Source of the DNA: Anaeramoeba flamelloides | Lineage: Eukaryota; Metamonada; Anaeramoebidae | Assembly: GCA_027625915.1 (NCBI GenBank) | Contig: JANTQA010000032.1 | Coordinates: forward strand, 5,208,001-5,272,000 | Reading direction: 5' to 3' | Length of the DNA stretch: 64,000 nt | Shown: in pieces, positions 47,765 through 60,400 of the stretch | Position numbering within the stretch: the stretch's first letter is position 1 | How the letters are laid out: the number at the start of each line of letters is the position of its first letter | Position numbers and translations under genes: made by a program | Notes under the pieces: model-generated | What the model saw: the letters and a program-made list of their open reading frames with translations, nothing else | Databases searched by the model: none | Told to the model about the DNA's origin: nothing

Positions 47765-50700
47765 TGTGGATTGAAATGGTATTTATTTTTTTATTTTTTA
47801 TTTTTTTTTTGTTTATTTTTTTGGAGAATTTTAAACAATAAAAAAAAAGATAAAAAAGAGAAAGGAGGGAGTAAAAAATGATAATTATTTGTTTAATTCT
47901 CTGAAATTTTAATCTCAGAATTGTCAGTTGGTTCTTTTCAATTAAATTGAACAAATTTCAAATTGGTTGTTTTCATTTGAAGAGAAGAAGTCGAATAAAT
48001 TTTTGGAATCAATTGAGTTTAATTTTACAATAATAAAAAAGAAATTTTAATTTGGTTTGTAAAATATCAATCAGGAATAAAACAAAGGAAAAAGTTAATT
48101 TGTTTTTAGTTTCTACTGTATTGTGGATTGAAAAGATCTCGTATAAGTTTTAGAAGAACCTTAAATCAAAGAAAAAAATTAGTTTTCTGCACTGAAGTGT
48201 CATTAAATTCTTGGTTTTAATTGTAAGATAAAAAAAGAAATACATTAGTTAAAATAACTTGGTCAGGAATAGTGTAACTTGTTTCAAATTTATTAGCCGT
48301 GTTTCGTTTTTATGAAAGACTTAACGAGAAAAAGATAAAAAGAAATGAACAATAATCAATTTTATTGAAAATAGGATATTAGCTTATTAAAGTTATGCTA
48401 GTTAAAAAACATTATCTAAAAATTGTTAAGAATAAATGATCACAAGTAAAATTTTTTCCTTAAATACGAGAGAGAAAATTTGTTGAGACAATTGCGACTA
48501 ACAAAAACATAAAAATTGTAAAATTTTTAAACTTATAGGCAAATTCTCTTCCTAATTTAATTCTATTAAATAATTATTAAGAGTTTACCTTCGAAACTGA
48601 TTTAAACTTATTTAGATTATTGGCAACTCTATTAAATGCTACATTGGAACCAGAATAATAATAAAGTATGAATTGATTTTGAAACACTGATTATTGGATT
48701 AAAACGGGTTTTAAATTTGAAAGAAATGCTTATATCTATTGACCTTTGTATTTTTGTAACTCTACATAAAAATTAGATTTTCAAATTTTTTTTTTTTTTT
48801 GTAAATACTATATACCAGTATGATTGAATAGAATATCTAATAAGAAAATTGAATGATTTATTTTTATAATTTCAATAACCTTATATGAAGAATTCCAGTT
48901 TTTACTTTTATTTAAAATAATTCTAAATTAATTTTAGGGCTTTCGGGTTTATTAGTTGAATCATAATGTGAACAGAATTTCTCGATTTTTGTGTATTTTC
49001 CAATAGTATAAATCGTAGTTCAATATTTTTAATTTATATCAATGTTACTCTATTTATAAAGGAAATTACACCATGACTAGAAAAAAAATAAAATCTTGAG
49101 TTATGTGAGGATTTAATAAAAGTATAATTATGAAAAAAATCACAAAAAATTAAAATATGTAATTGGAAAAAAGAAAACATTAATTTAATTTTTCTCTGAT
49201 CCTGAACAAAATGGGATTCAAAAATAATCATCTAATTTATGAAATAATCATAATAAAATATTATAAATATAAAATATTTAAAAGAGTTTAAAAACAATAA
49301 ATTTCATATTTTTTGGAAAAATTCAAATAATTTTTTATTTACATTCTTTCCAAGTCTATCATAAAATTTTAAATAAAACAGATTTGATTTTTCTATTCTG
49401 ATTTTCTATTTTCAAAAAATTTGAAAATAAGAGTTATTATTCTCTCTGGAAAATCACTACGATCATTATTTTGAAACCAAAATAAAATTATCTTCTTTAT
49501 TTATGATTCTATCTCATTTTAACTAAAGGATATAATTGTAACCATAACTTTTATATATATTAAACTAGTTTTTTATTCGCATAAAAAAGTATTTTTGTTC
49601 GGTTGAAAAAATAAAAAAAAATAAAAACAAGAATTCAATAGAATTTCAAGCAAAAAAATCCTAATCACCATAATAAGTTATATTTATTTCTTTCTTTAAT
49701 ATTGGTATATTGCTCAAATTTATTCTCTTTATAATTGTTATTTTCTTCCAGTTCAGAATTAAAAGAAATTAATTTCTTTTCAAATTTATAAACTTTAAGA
49801 ATTTTCTTTAACAAATTAATAATTTAGGAAAATTTTATCTGTAAAAATAAGTTATTTAAAAAAATTAAAAAAAAAAAAAATCAAATCAAAAAATTATTAA
49901 AAGTTCATTATTTCCTTGTTTCAAAACTTGTATAATTCTATTCAAAATGTTAATCCAAATCATTTTACAATTTGAAATTGGTTTTCAAAACTACCACTTT
50001 ATTTAGAATTTTCGTAGTTTTTCTCATTGTTTATTGCTAAAGAAACTATCCTCGAAAACAGATTAATTAATTGTCAATTGAAAATTGACAATCTCAAAAA
50101 AAAGGAAAAATAAATATTTTGAATTTTAAACAAGATTTTATTCTTAAAATAAAGGTAATTTTAAGAAACAAGATGAACATTCACTAACTTTTTGTAATTT
50201 ATTTGAATAAAAAAAAAATCAAATTTTCATGTTATTACTCCCATCTTGTGCATTCTTCAGAAGTTTGATCAACTATTGTCATTTATCTAGGTTTTTTTTA
50301 AACATAAGAAATACAAATAACAATTCAAAAATTTTCTTTTTAAATTTCTCAAATCCAAAAAAAACTAATGGCGATTCTCCAAATTTCAAAAGAATTTAGG
50401 AAAAAGAAAAATTCTACTCAATTATTCAAAATCTTGGAAAATCTAATTTCGATGTAGAGTTATTAATAGGGCATGTAAATGATATAATTATACTTTATAT
50501 TAATAATTTAATTATTTTTATTCCCCCATTTATTGATTTTGATACAAATATCTCTTATACCACCCCTTTTGTAAATAATTAAATAAATAAACCTAGTTAA
50601 CTCTTCAAGTAAATCAGTTTTGATTAGAAAACTAAATCAAAATTTGAAAAAAAAAATAAAAATCCTACAAAGAGTAAACAGGCAAACGAGAATTTAATAA

Positions 50701-51196
50701 AATTTTATAAAATAAAAGATTTTACAAACTACTTTTAAATTACAAGAATAAGGAACACAATTTTACTAAAGTTTTCAGTATAGTTACAAAATCAAAAAAA
50801 TTGTTGAAGAAAAAATAGAACTCAGCAAACTTAATCACTCCAAGTAGTAGATCACTTATCACGATCTTCCTCAGCATCCAACAGAAGCTCATAATTTTTT
50901 TTTTTATCTTTTAATATATATAATCTAAATAAAGTCTGATAGCTTTTCTGTAGATGAGGGGATTGATTAAAATAATTTATAAAATTTAAGAAGTAAATAA
51001 CATGTTTTTTATCCTGGAATTTAACGATTATCTGTAATTAAACTCAAAAGATAAGTATGTTCAATTAAAAAAAACAAAAATTTAAAATATTTGGTTTTTA
51101 TTTTTCATTTATCACTTTTTGGAAGATTTCTTTATATTAATAAATAGATAGATAGATAGGAATAGTGATAGATATAAAGAAAACATATATTTTAAA
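47765..51196. other. AT-rich spacer
   Basis: I see no gene. A palindromic hairpin unit lies around 50340-50460, and a short TAGA tetranucleotide run at 51144-51159. Long A/T homopolymers throughout. Confidence 0.55.
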
Positions 51197-54100
51197 TTAA
51201 AATCTGGTTAATCTGTCTAATTGTCTTCGATAATTTTGTGGCATCTCTTCATAACTTTTTCTAATTTGATTTCTAGTTTTTAAATGTTTATTTTGTATTG
51301 CAATTTTTACAATAAAGTTTTTTAACCAATCTGCGTTATATTGATCAGCAAAAGGAAATAACATGAAGAAATTTTCTTGTGTAAAATTTTGTGCGATAAC
51401 GAGTTCTGTATGTAATTTCAAACCGTTCATAATTAATTTATCACTTAAAGTTAATAAATCACAAACATTGTCAACTCTTGAATAATCAACTTCCCCAGTA
51501 TATAAAAATGCCAGCATTGCTAAAAAGGAATTATGTGTAACCAAAGGTGCAACAATTTCATCTTCACGACATTCTCTCATTCTATGGAAAGTGAAATATA
51601 AATTAAATGTTAAAATAAATTTAAGAAAGAAAATATTAAATTCAATCAAATAAAATCATTTTAAGAAAGAAAAAGTAGAAATAATAATAAGTTTTCAATA
51701 TAATTGTTATTTTTCTCAAGAAAAAATATAAAAAATGATTCTATATTTTTCAGATCTACATCACTTGATGTAATTGATAAATATTTGTAATTATTTCTCA
51801 ATTTTTTCCATAATTTGAATTTTTTTTTTTGGGGGGAGAAGGCAAATGGGAATTGTAGTATTCACAATATCAATTCGAAAGGTACATTTTCGAACACCTT
51901 AACAATCAATATTTCTGAATTTTTTATTTTTATTCCAAAAGTTATAAAATCCACCCAATAATAATTTAACTTAAAACCAGATTTATGTTTCTGAGAAACC
52001 ACTAATTTCCAGCGCCAACAATCTGAAAGAGATGTATATAAAATTTTTGAATTTTTAAAAATGTAACCTGAAGAAGAATTGGAAACAAAATTCTGTCTCA
52101 ATATATAAGTGGATAAAATTCTTGAGAGAATACCCCAATCTTACTTGATCAGATCCAACAATATCTCTGATTTCAAGTTAGTGATTAGGGTGTACATGAA
52201 TAATACATTGTTGAAAATTTTTTTAGGAAAAAAAATAATGATTCTAATAATTTGAATTTTGAAATCTTCAAAACAAATACATTGTATTAGGAACTAGAAT
52301 TAATATTCATGATTGGTATTTGTTTCTGTAATTTCTGTTATGATGATTAATGATTTTTTATTTGGATAAAAAAAAATTACTATTTTGTAAAAAACAAATC
52401 CTGGCAAAGTGAAGAAAATACTCGAAAATTAAAAACCCTTAAAAGTATTTCGATCATTAATTATACTGTTATTTTATATCTTGATTTCTTTTGTTTCCAC
52501 ACCATCCCCATGGTATTTTTATTACACTTTAAAATTAAATGATATAATTGTAATTTTAATACATTTGCTTTACAAATACAAGTTATTTTTAATGTAGATG
52601 AAAAATAATCAATAATAAAATTAGTGTGATCCTTTCCTTTAGAATTTAGCTAATTTTTAAACTTAGTTTCTTACTTTTTTTTATTTTTATTTAGTGCCCC
52701 AATAAAATATCATCAAAAATAAAAATTATATTAAAGTTTTTGCCATAACATACAAAAAAGTTGATATCAAACTTTTTTATCTTTTTTTATTTTTTCTAAA
52801 AAAATATCTTGTTATTTTTTGTTATTTCTTTTTATTTCAATTTTGAGAATTAATTAGAGCTGTTTAAGAAAAAAAAACAATTTTATTGTATGATTCTCTT
52901 TAAATAAAAATACACTCCAAGAAAATTTAGTTATATTTTTAATTTTAAAATCATAAAAAAAAAAATTCAAAATTTTCCAAACATTTAAAACAGTAATAAG
53001 AATCATAAAACTACAATTTCATTCAAATTGGAAATAATTTTAATTTTTTGAAAAATAGGAGAATCATTTTTTTCATTTTCTTTTAGTTTTTTCTTTTCAT
53101 TTCATTTTTCCAATTACCTAACCTGTTTCATTTGAAAAAGTTTTTTGGTTTAGTGATATTTAGTTAAAGCAAAGTTCTTCTAAATATATAAACTCAAATA
53201 ATATTATTTGATGGTATATAACCTTTCGATCAATCAATCATTTTTTGGTGAAATTTCAACAAATTTAACAATGCAATTTTTTGTTAGCCCATCTCCCAAA
53301 TTTATCAATGTACCTTTGTTATAGGCTCACTCCAAAATTTTATCTAAGAAAACTCAATTGAGTTTAAGATTCTTCTAATGACTGTTTCTTGACAGGCACT
53401 AATCGAATTAGAAGGCAACACATTTGGCCACTTCAAAATTCCCTCTTTAACAGATTAATTTTTTTTTTTTTTTTCCCATTTAACACTTAACAATAAATAC
53501 TCACTCCAAAATTTTTAGACCTATCATTTTTTTTATTTTGATTTGATAATTATTTATTTTTTTTTGTGAGTATTGTAATTTATAAACAATTGTTAACATT
53601 TTAATTAGTGAGTGGTTCTAATTTGGCATTTCTTTTAGAATTTATTAAATAAGATTTTTTTTTTCAAAAAATTGAATTTTGGTGTATTTAAAATTTTTAA
53701 TTGAAGTTTATTTTTCATCTACTATTATATTATTTTTTTCTAAAAGATAATTATTAAAAAAATTATTTATTTTTTGATACTTACAATTCAAGATTATTTT
53801 GATTTTACTTTAAATTTTGAAAAATGTCAAAGTTATTATTAAAGATTTTCATTGGTGCTTTCGCCAATAATTTTAATTTATTTTTTAATTAAAAAAGAAA
53901 AAGCACAAAAAAAAAACAAACAAACGATAGTAATATTAAAAAAGGGGATCTTATCTATGTAAAGGGTGAATTGTCTTTAAAAAATATACTTTTAGATTAA
54001 ATACGGCTATTTTAAAAAAGTGAGATCTATAATTTTGAAAAAATTGGTTCCTAAAGTACTTAAAATAGTGAATCAAACAGTTTGAGGACTGAATTATAAA

Positions 54101-57100
54101 AGGCCAAGACCTCACTTTTTTAAAACACCAGTGTCAATATTTTGAATTTTTTACTTTGTAGCTAACTATTCAAATAAAAATATTTTTGTTTAAGAACATA
54201 CAACTTGTTTTTTTCTTGTCACAAATATTACTGAAATTTAATTTGTTCATTTAAGTAATCCAGTAACAACAACTCCAAATTTGACTTCAAAAAAAACATT
54301 TTTTATTTTTATTCATTTTTTTACTGGCTGGATTTTCTTTATATTGGGAAGAAGAGTTACAAAGGAAAAGAGACAAGTTGTTTAATTGCAAATACCGAGA
54401 TACTGGAACACAAAAGTATGAGTAACTTGAAAATAAAAACGAAAAAGTAAAAGGAAAAAAATGACCAAAGGTTTAAAGCAAATCAGATCAAAAATAAAAA
54501 AGAAGAAATTACAAAAATTACATAACGATCCCCAAATGAACATTCAAGATAAATTAGAAAATTAAATTAATATAACCAAAAGTACTGTAGATGTTATTTT
54601 GGGGATATTCTTAATTAAAGATAGCATTGTTTTTAATTCTTTTTTTTATTTTTTTTTTACGAATTGCTTCTTATAAACCTCTATAAACCGTTATTTATTT
54701 ATTTTTTTTCTTGTTAATTTCTTGTTTTTTGTTGGTTTTTTTTAATCAGAAAAATGATTTAGGTGTGCCCTTTCATCTGGAAATGATAGATTAATATTTC
54801 AAAATAAATTAAAAGAAATCAATCCCAATGAACGAATTTCCAACTGAGACAGTTTGAAATTATTTTTGTTAATGAATATTTTTGAAATCTATGATTTTAT
54901 ACTTTAATTCCCTTTTAGAAAATTTAAGTAAAAGAGACATTTAGAGTGTAATTTATACTTGTTCAATAATAATAACAAAAAAACAATTTTTTTCTCTTTT
55001 TTATTTTTTTGCTAGTTAAAAAACATTGAATTTTGAAAAGAAAAAAAATTAATAGATAATAAGAAAAAGAAAAGTCAAAAATGAATCAATTTTTATAATT
55101 ATTGGTGATTTTTTTTACATTTGTTCTGGATAGACTTGAACTAATAAAAAAACAAACTCTAATTTAAATAATATAAATATTTTTACAAAAATTATCAAAA
55201 ATGGAAACTAATTTTCAATAATTTTAGTACAGAGCTAAATTTGAAAAATGTTCTTCCAAAATTTTAACTGTGTTTTTTTTATAATATTTTGTTATAAAAA
55301 AATTAAATCGACTGATTAACAAAACATATAGCTATATTCTCAGAAGAGAAAAGTTAATCTAAAGATAGAATATTTTCTTTTTTTCGAAACACGATTGAGG
55401 AGATATTTTTTTTAAAAAAAATAATGTTTTATCATCTCTAAATGGGATGTAATTTTTGGAAAAGAGTTTACATCTTCTCGCAAAAATACATTAATTTATA
55501 AAGTATTAAAATGTAATAATTTGATTGATTTTGCAGATTCAAATTATTGGGGTTAGTGAGAAAAAAGGTAAAGTTCTTATAAAATACATTTAAAGAGCTA
55601 ATAGCATATTAAAACTTTTTTGACGAGAGATACAATAATTTTTTTTAATAATATATTTTGCCATGATTTAAATATCATTGGATTTAGATTGACATCTAAA
55701 GAAAAATAAATTGTAAATAATAAAAAAATTTAAAAAAATAAAAATTTACCCAGACATAAATACTGCTTGATAATATTTTGATCTTGCAGCAAGGAAAACA
55801 CGATGGGCAAATACTTCTTGGCCTTCAACAATAAATTTAATATCCGAATATTGTGGGTTATTAATTGCTGAACCAAATCTCATTGAATTTCTTTCATTGA
55901 AATCAAAAATCTGTGCATCTAAATCTGAGTCCTCTTCATCTTCAATGTCTTCGTCTTTTTCATCGTTATTTCTTCCTTTTTTTATAACAAATAACAAAAA
56001 TAAGATTATCAAATTTAAAAATAGTGTTAGTCCGAGAATTCTAATCAGGTACTTTTGAGAAAATTAATCAAAAAATGAAAAAAAAATGAGGTTTTCTCAT
56101 ATATCCAAAATTAGTGAGGAAAGTTGGTTATCAAGTATTGTAGACGTGTTCTTTGAATTTTGTATGCTTGGTGTTTCTCATTTTAATTTTGTAATTGACT
56201 TCAAAGGCCAAAAAATCATTAAATGGTTTGTAGTGACTATATTATTTTTTTAAATACATTTTGTAGGTAATTCTGTTTTAAAAAAGTGTAACCAAAAAGG
56301 TTTTTAAAAGGAACTTGAAAACAGTTAGACTGCTTTAAAAAGGCTATTTTTAGGGTACACTTTTTGGTAGACACTAAAACCTTTTATACCACACTTTTTT
56401 TAAAATTAATTTATTCAATTCGGTTTGGGGAAAAAATAAATCAAAAATTTGGAATTCTTTTTCTTTTTTCTTTTTTCTTTATCTGTTTTCTTTTTTTAAT
56501 GTAAGGATCCTTTATTTTTCAAACAAATAATTGAAAATACCACAGAATTTAAATTTAAGTCAAATTCAAAAAGTTCAAATTATGTTCAAAATGAAATTTC
56601 TTTTTTTATTTTTTTGGAGAAACTTTTGTAAGCAAATTGGTTTTGAAATTTGCTACAAGAAAGTTTTTCAGTCTTTTAGATCACTTTTTTTTCTCTCTCT
56701 TTGTTTTTTTGTTGACTGGTATTTGAGTTCGAAATGGTTAATAATTTTCACTTCCTTATCGATTTTTTTTTTCAAACAGAAACACAAACTGCAACCTACT
56801 TCTTTGAGAAATCTATTAAATAAAAGTAAAATATGGAAAAGGAAGTGAACATTTTTTCCCATTTATAATTCAAATACCAGGATGTGAAGAAAATTTTTGA
56901 GAGTGTTTGGGTTTTCTGAAAACTTTATTTTTTTAAAATAAAAAGAAAAAATTTTCAAGCAAGGATGAACTCAAGACAAAAGTAATAAAGTGAAAGGATA
57001 AGTGGAGGACTACCTCATAATTTTTTCTCAAAAAAACCAAATAAAAACAAAAACAAAAAAAAATGAAAAGAATAGGGAAAAAAAAAAAAAAATTTCTTGA

Positions 57101-57431
57101 AAAGCTTACTTCCTTCTTGTGGGATTCTGTATTGAATTAATTCGGTTAAAGAGTTAAGCTGGAAATCATGACAAGCTTGAGTAATTTCATCAACCTCATC
57201 AAAGGCAAAAGACACCTTGCCAGAATAGATCCATTCCAAGACCTTTTCAAAAATCTCTGGTGTGACATCTGGAAAGCTTTTTTGTTTGGAAACCTTGTTT
57301 TCTTTAAAATAATCATCAAAGTATGCCGAACGAAGAGATAAAATAACTTTGTGAACAGGAAATTCTTCTTCATCTTCACCAACAATACACATAAAATCAG
57401 AAAACTCTTCTAATTCGATTGCAACCTTCAT
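51197..57431 (-). CDS. Double BTB/POZ domain protein
   Basis: Three exons: 57431-57110, 55975-55750 and 51581-51197, giving 310 residues and a TAA stop. Introns are 1134 bases (GTAAGC..AAAAG, phase 1) and 4168 bases (GTAAAT..CATAG, phase 2). BTB domain 1 (about 8-100) reads FSDFMCIVGEDEEEFPVHK..FPDVTPEIFEKVLEWIYSGKV. An acidic linker (DEKDEDIEDEEDSD) follows. BTB domain 2 reads YSDIKFIVEGQEVFAHRVFL..ARSKYYQAVFMSG, and splicing joins this exactly to MRECREDEIVAPL..AFLYTGEVDY, completing a canonical fold. A BACK-like helical tail ends ENFFMLFPFADQYNADWLKN and RRQLDRLTRF. BTB pairs occur in RCC1-BTB, LZTR1 and RhoBTB proteins, often as cullin-3 adaptors; no kelch, RCC1 or GTPase part is visible here. 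The role is therefore inferred only as protein-interaction adaptor. Confidence 0.87.
54008..54127. repeat. Small MITE with TTTTAAAAAAGTG ends
   Basis: About 120 bp. The left end TTTTAAAAAAGTGAGATC is matched in inverse on the right (GACCTCACTTTTTTAAAA). It lies in the last intron of the double-BTB gene. The element at 56276-56406 shares the terminal motif. Confidence 0.65.
56276..56406. repeat. Small MITE with TTTTAAAAAAGTG ends
   Basis: About 130 bp with arms of roughly 33 bases: TTTTAAAAAAGTGTAACC then AAAAAGGTTTTTA, matched in inverse by TAAAACCTTTTATACC and ACACTTTTTTTAAAA. It lies in intron 1 of the double-BTB gene. Confidence 0.65.
56722..56879. repeat. MITE with CTGGTATTTGA termini, copy 2 (inverted)
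   Basis: It starts CTGGTATTTGAGTTC and ends TTCAAATACCAG, flanked by GA on each side. It aligns along its whole length in inverse with 5106-5270. It lies in intron 1 of the double-BTB gene. Confidence 0.75.
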
Positions 57432-60400
57432 ATTTTGAATTACTTTTGACTTTGTTTCTTTTGAGTTAGTTTTTTTTTTGTTTTTGGAATATTTAAAAGA
57501 ATAGAAAAAAAGATTTTTTTTTTTTGAGAGTTAAGATCGATCTTGAGGGATCTTTTTTTATTTAATAGTTACCAATTTTTTGTTTTTTTTGTTTTTCAAC
57601 AATTTCTACATGATTTTTCCCAATAATTTGTCCCATTTTTAATCACAAATGAATTATTATTGAATTAAAAAGAAAAAAATGAAAAATTCATGAACGAACA
57701 ATATTTAACTTTTTGAGAGAGAACAAAAAACCTCAAGCCCTATTTACAGGCACAAGATCATTCTCATAAACGAACTTGAAAGCCAATTGTAAATAGAGCA
57801 GTGTAATAAATTATTATCTGAATCTACAAGCTGAGCTTCACATTTTGAAAAAAAAATCGAAAATTTACAGTTAAACAAAACAAATAACTACAATTTCAAA
57901 TTTAGCCATTGTATTAAAATTTTGAAAATTTATTTATAATTGATCTAACATTTAAAAACTTCTTATTCTTATTCTTATTGTTATTGTTGTTAATAGTACT
58001 GAACTTTTTAAAAATCCACTAATCAAGAAAAAAGTGTGTTTTTTTGGGGAAAATAATTTATTAAATGGAGGAATTTTTATATAATTCAAGTTAAAAACTT
58101 TATTATAAAATGCCTAAGAGATTTAAAAATAGTTTATTTTTCGAATAAAACTGAAATAATGGTCAAAAATTAACTGATGATTATAATATTCTGTGTCTAA
58201 GATTTTTTCAGATTCAAAAGAATTGAGAAAAATCAAATAGATTTTATACTCAATTCTTTTGAATTCTGAAAAACTTAACCGAGATTTTTTTTTTACTTTT
58301 TGTAATAAACTGAATATATATAGAGTCTGAGTGTATTTCAAAAATTAAAAAAAAAATTAACTGAGGTTTTCTTGGGTTTTCTTAAATTTTCCTTATAACA
58401 GAAAACTCAAGAAAATCTATAAGCACTTTTTCAGAATTCAAAAGACTTGTGAAAAATCTAAAGATTTTACTTATTTTTTTAAAATTCTGGAATAGTTAAA
58501 GGAAATTGTCGGCAGAGTGCCGAAGTTTTCTTGAGGTTTTCGATTTATTTGTGAAGTGTTTTAGGTTTTTTTGATGTTTTCTATTTTATTTTAAAAAGTA
58601 AAAAAAACCTAACAAAAATCTATAGATATACCAAATAAATAGAAAACTCAAGAAAACCTAAGGCATTTTTTTTTTTAATTTTTGGAATAAACCAAGAATT
58701 TCTTCAATCTTCTGTTTATTTCAAAAATTAAAAAAAATCTAACCGAAAAAACTAAAAAAAAAAAAAATTTATTTTCACTTTAAAACCAATAAAAAATCTT
58801 AGATAGTCAAAAAACGGGTTCTTCAATATAAAAGATATTTTTTAATTTTATAATACTTTTGAAATATAATAAAATAACTTCTGAACTTTAAAGAAAAAAA
58901 TTTCTTATTTTTAACTTTAAAATATTTAAAATTCTTAATTGAAAAGGAAAATTTGATTTTTAAACTTAAATTGTAAAATATCTTTTAAATATATATTCTT
59001 GATCAAAGATTTCGTTTAATCAATTATTTTGATTATAAGTGAAGTAATTCATAAGCCAAAAATATACAAATGTTGGATTTTTTGAGAAAAAAGTTTGAAT
59101 AACTCTTAGTCTAAAGTAAAAAAGCTAAATATAAAATAAAAATACCAAAAAAAAAGCATTTGAATTGAAAAACTTATTAATAATGAAAATTAAAATCAAG
59201 AAAAAGGGAGAATATGAATGAGTAAACATAAAATGGGATATTAATAACTTCAAATTTTCGTAAAAAAAAGTGAAAGAGGAAAAAAAAACAAAGATCAATA
59301 AGGTTTTTTTTTGAGAACCTAATTGAAACCAAAAAAGAATATAAATCAATAGAAAGAAGAAATTTATTAACTTTAAAGAATAATTTAAGCATTAATATAA
59401 ATATACATAACAAATAAAATTTAGAGTTACTCTTTTATTTTCAGAAATCAATTGAGTTGTTTTAGAGATCTCAAAAATTATTAATTGTTTTCCAATTTTT
59501 AAATAATTGATCAATCAAAGAAAAAATAATTCTAAGTTAAAATAATTGTAAAAAATATTAGTGTGATTAACCTTCCATATTTTCATTAATCATTATTTTT
59601 TTATTATTTATTTCTTTTAACTCTTCAAAAATACTTAAAAAAAGAAGAAAAGTGATACCCCAAATTTCTGAAAAAAAGAGGTTTTGGGACAGAGAAAAAA
59701 CATTAAATAATGAAAAAGAACTTTCTCAAAAAAAAAATAAAATAAAAAATAATTTTTTTTTATTGATATTATTTACAATCATGATAAAAAAAGATTTAAT
59801 TTTATTGGAATCATCAATATATTATATTTATAGACCTACTTTACATAAATTAAAATACAAAAAAAAAAAAAGAAAATTCGATTTATAAGAAACACTAAAA
59901 TAATAATTTGTGAAATTTTTGTTTTAAAAAGATTTTTCAGCAACCACCTTTACCAATTTAATAATATGTTTGAAGCAATTTAAATTTTTATTTTTTACTC
60001 TAATTTTCATAATTTTTTCACAAATAACTCGTAAAATTCTCTTTATCAGAAATCCACTCTAAATAGAACAACACCTGAAAGTGGGTAAAATTAGAGGTAT
60101 CAATAATTAATAAAAAAATTTTTTTTGTTTTTTTTAGTTACTATATTTTTGAGTTTTGATTTTTCAATTAATTCCAAAAAAATGGAGACACTCGAAATCT
60201 AATATGGGAAATAATATCTATTATTTTTATTTTTCAAAATTTAATATTAAATAACATTTAAGTTACCCTTTAATCCTGGTTTTATGAATTTATTGTCTTA
60301 TTTATCGAAAAAAGAGAATCACAAATAAAACAAAAAAATAAAAATTTATGTGTACAAAATTATGAAAAGGGCGTGGACAAATAAAATTAAATTACATTAA

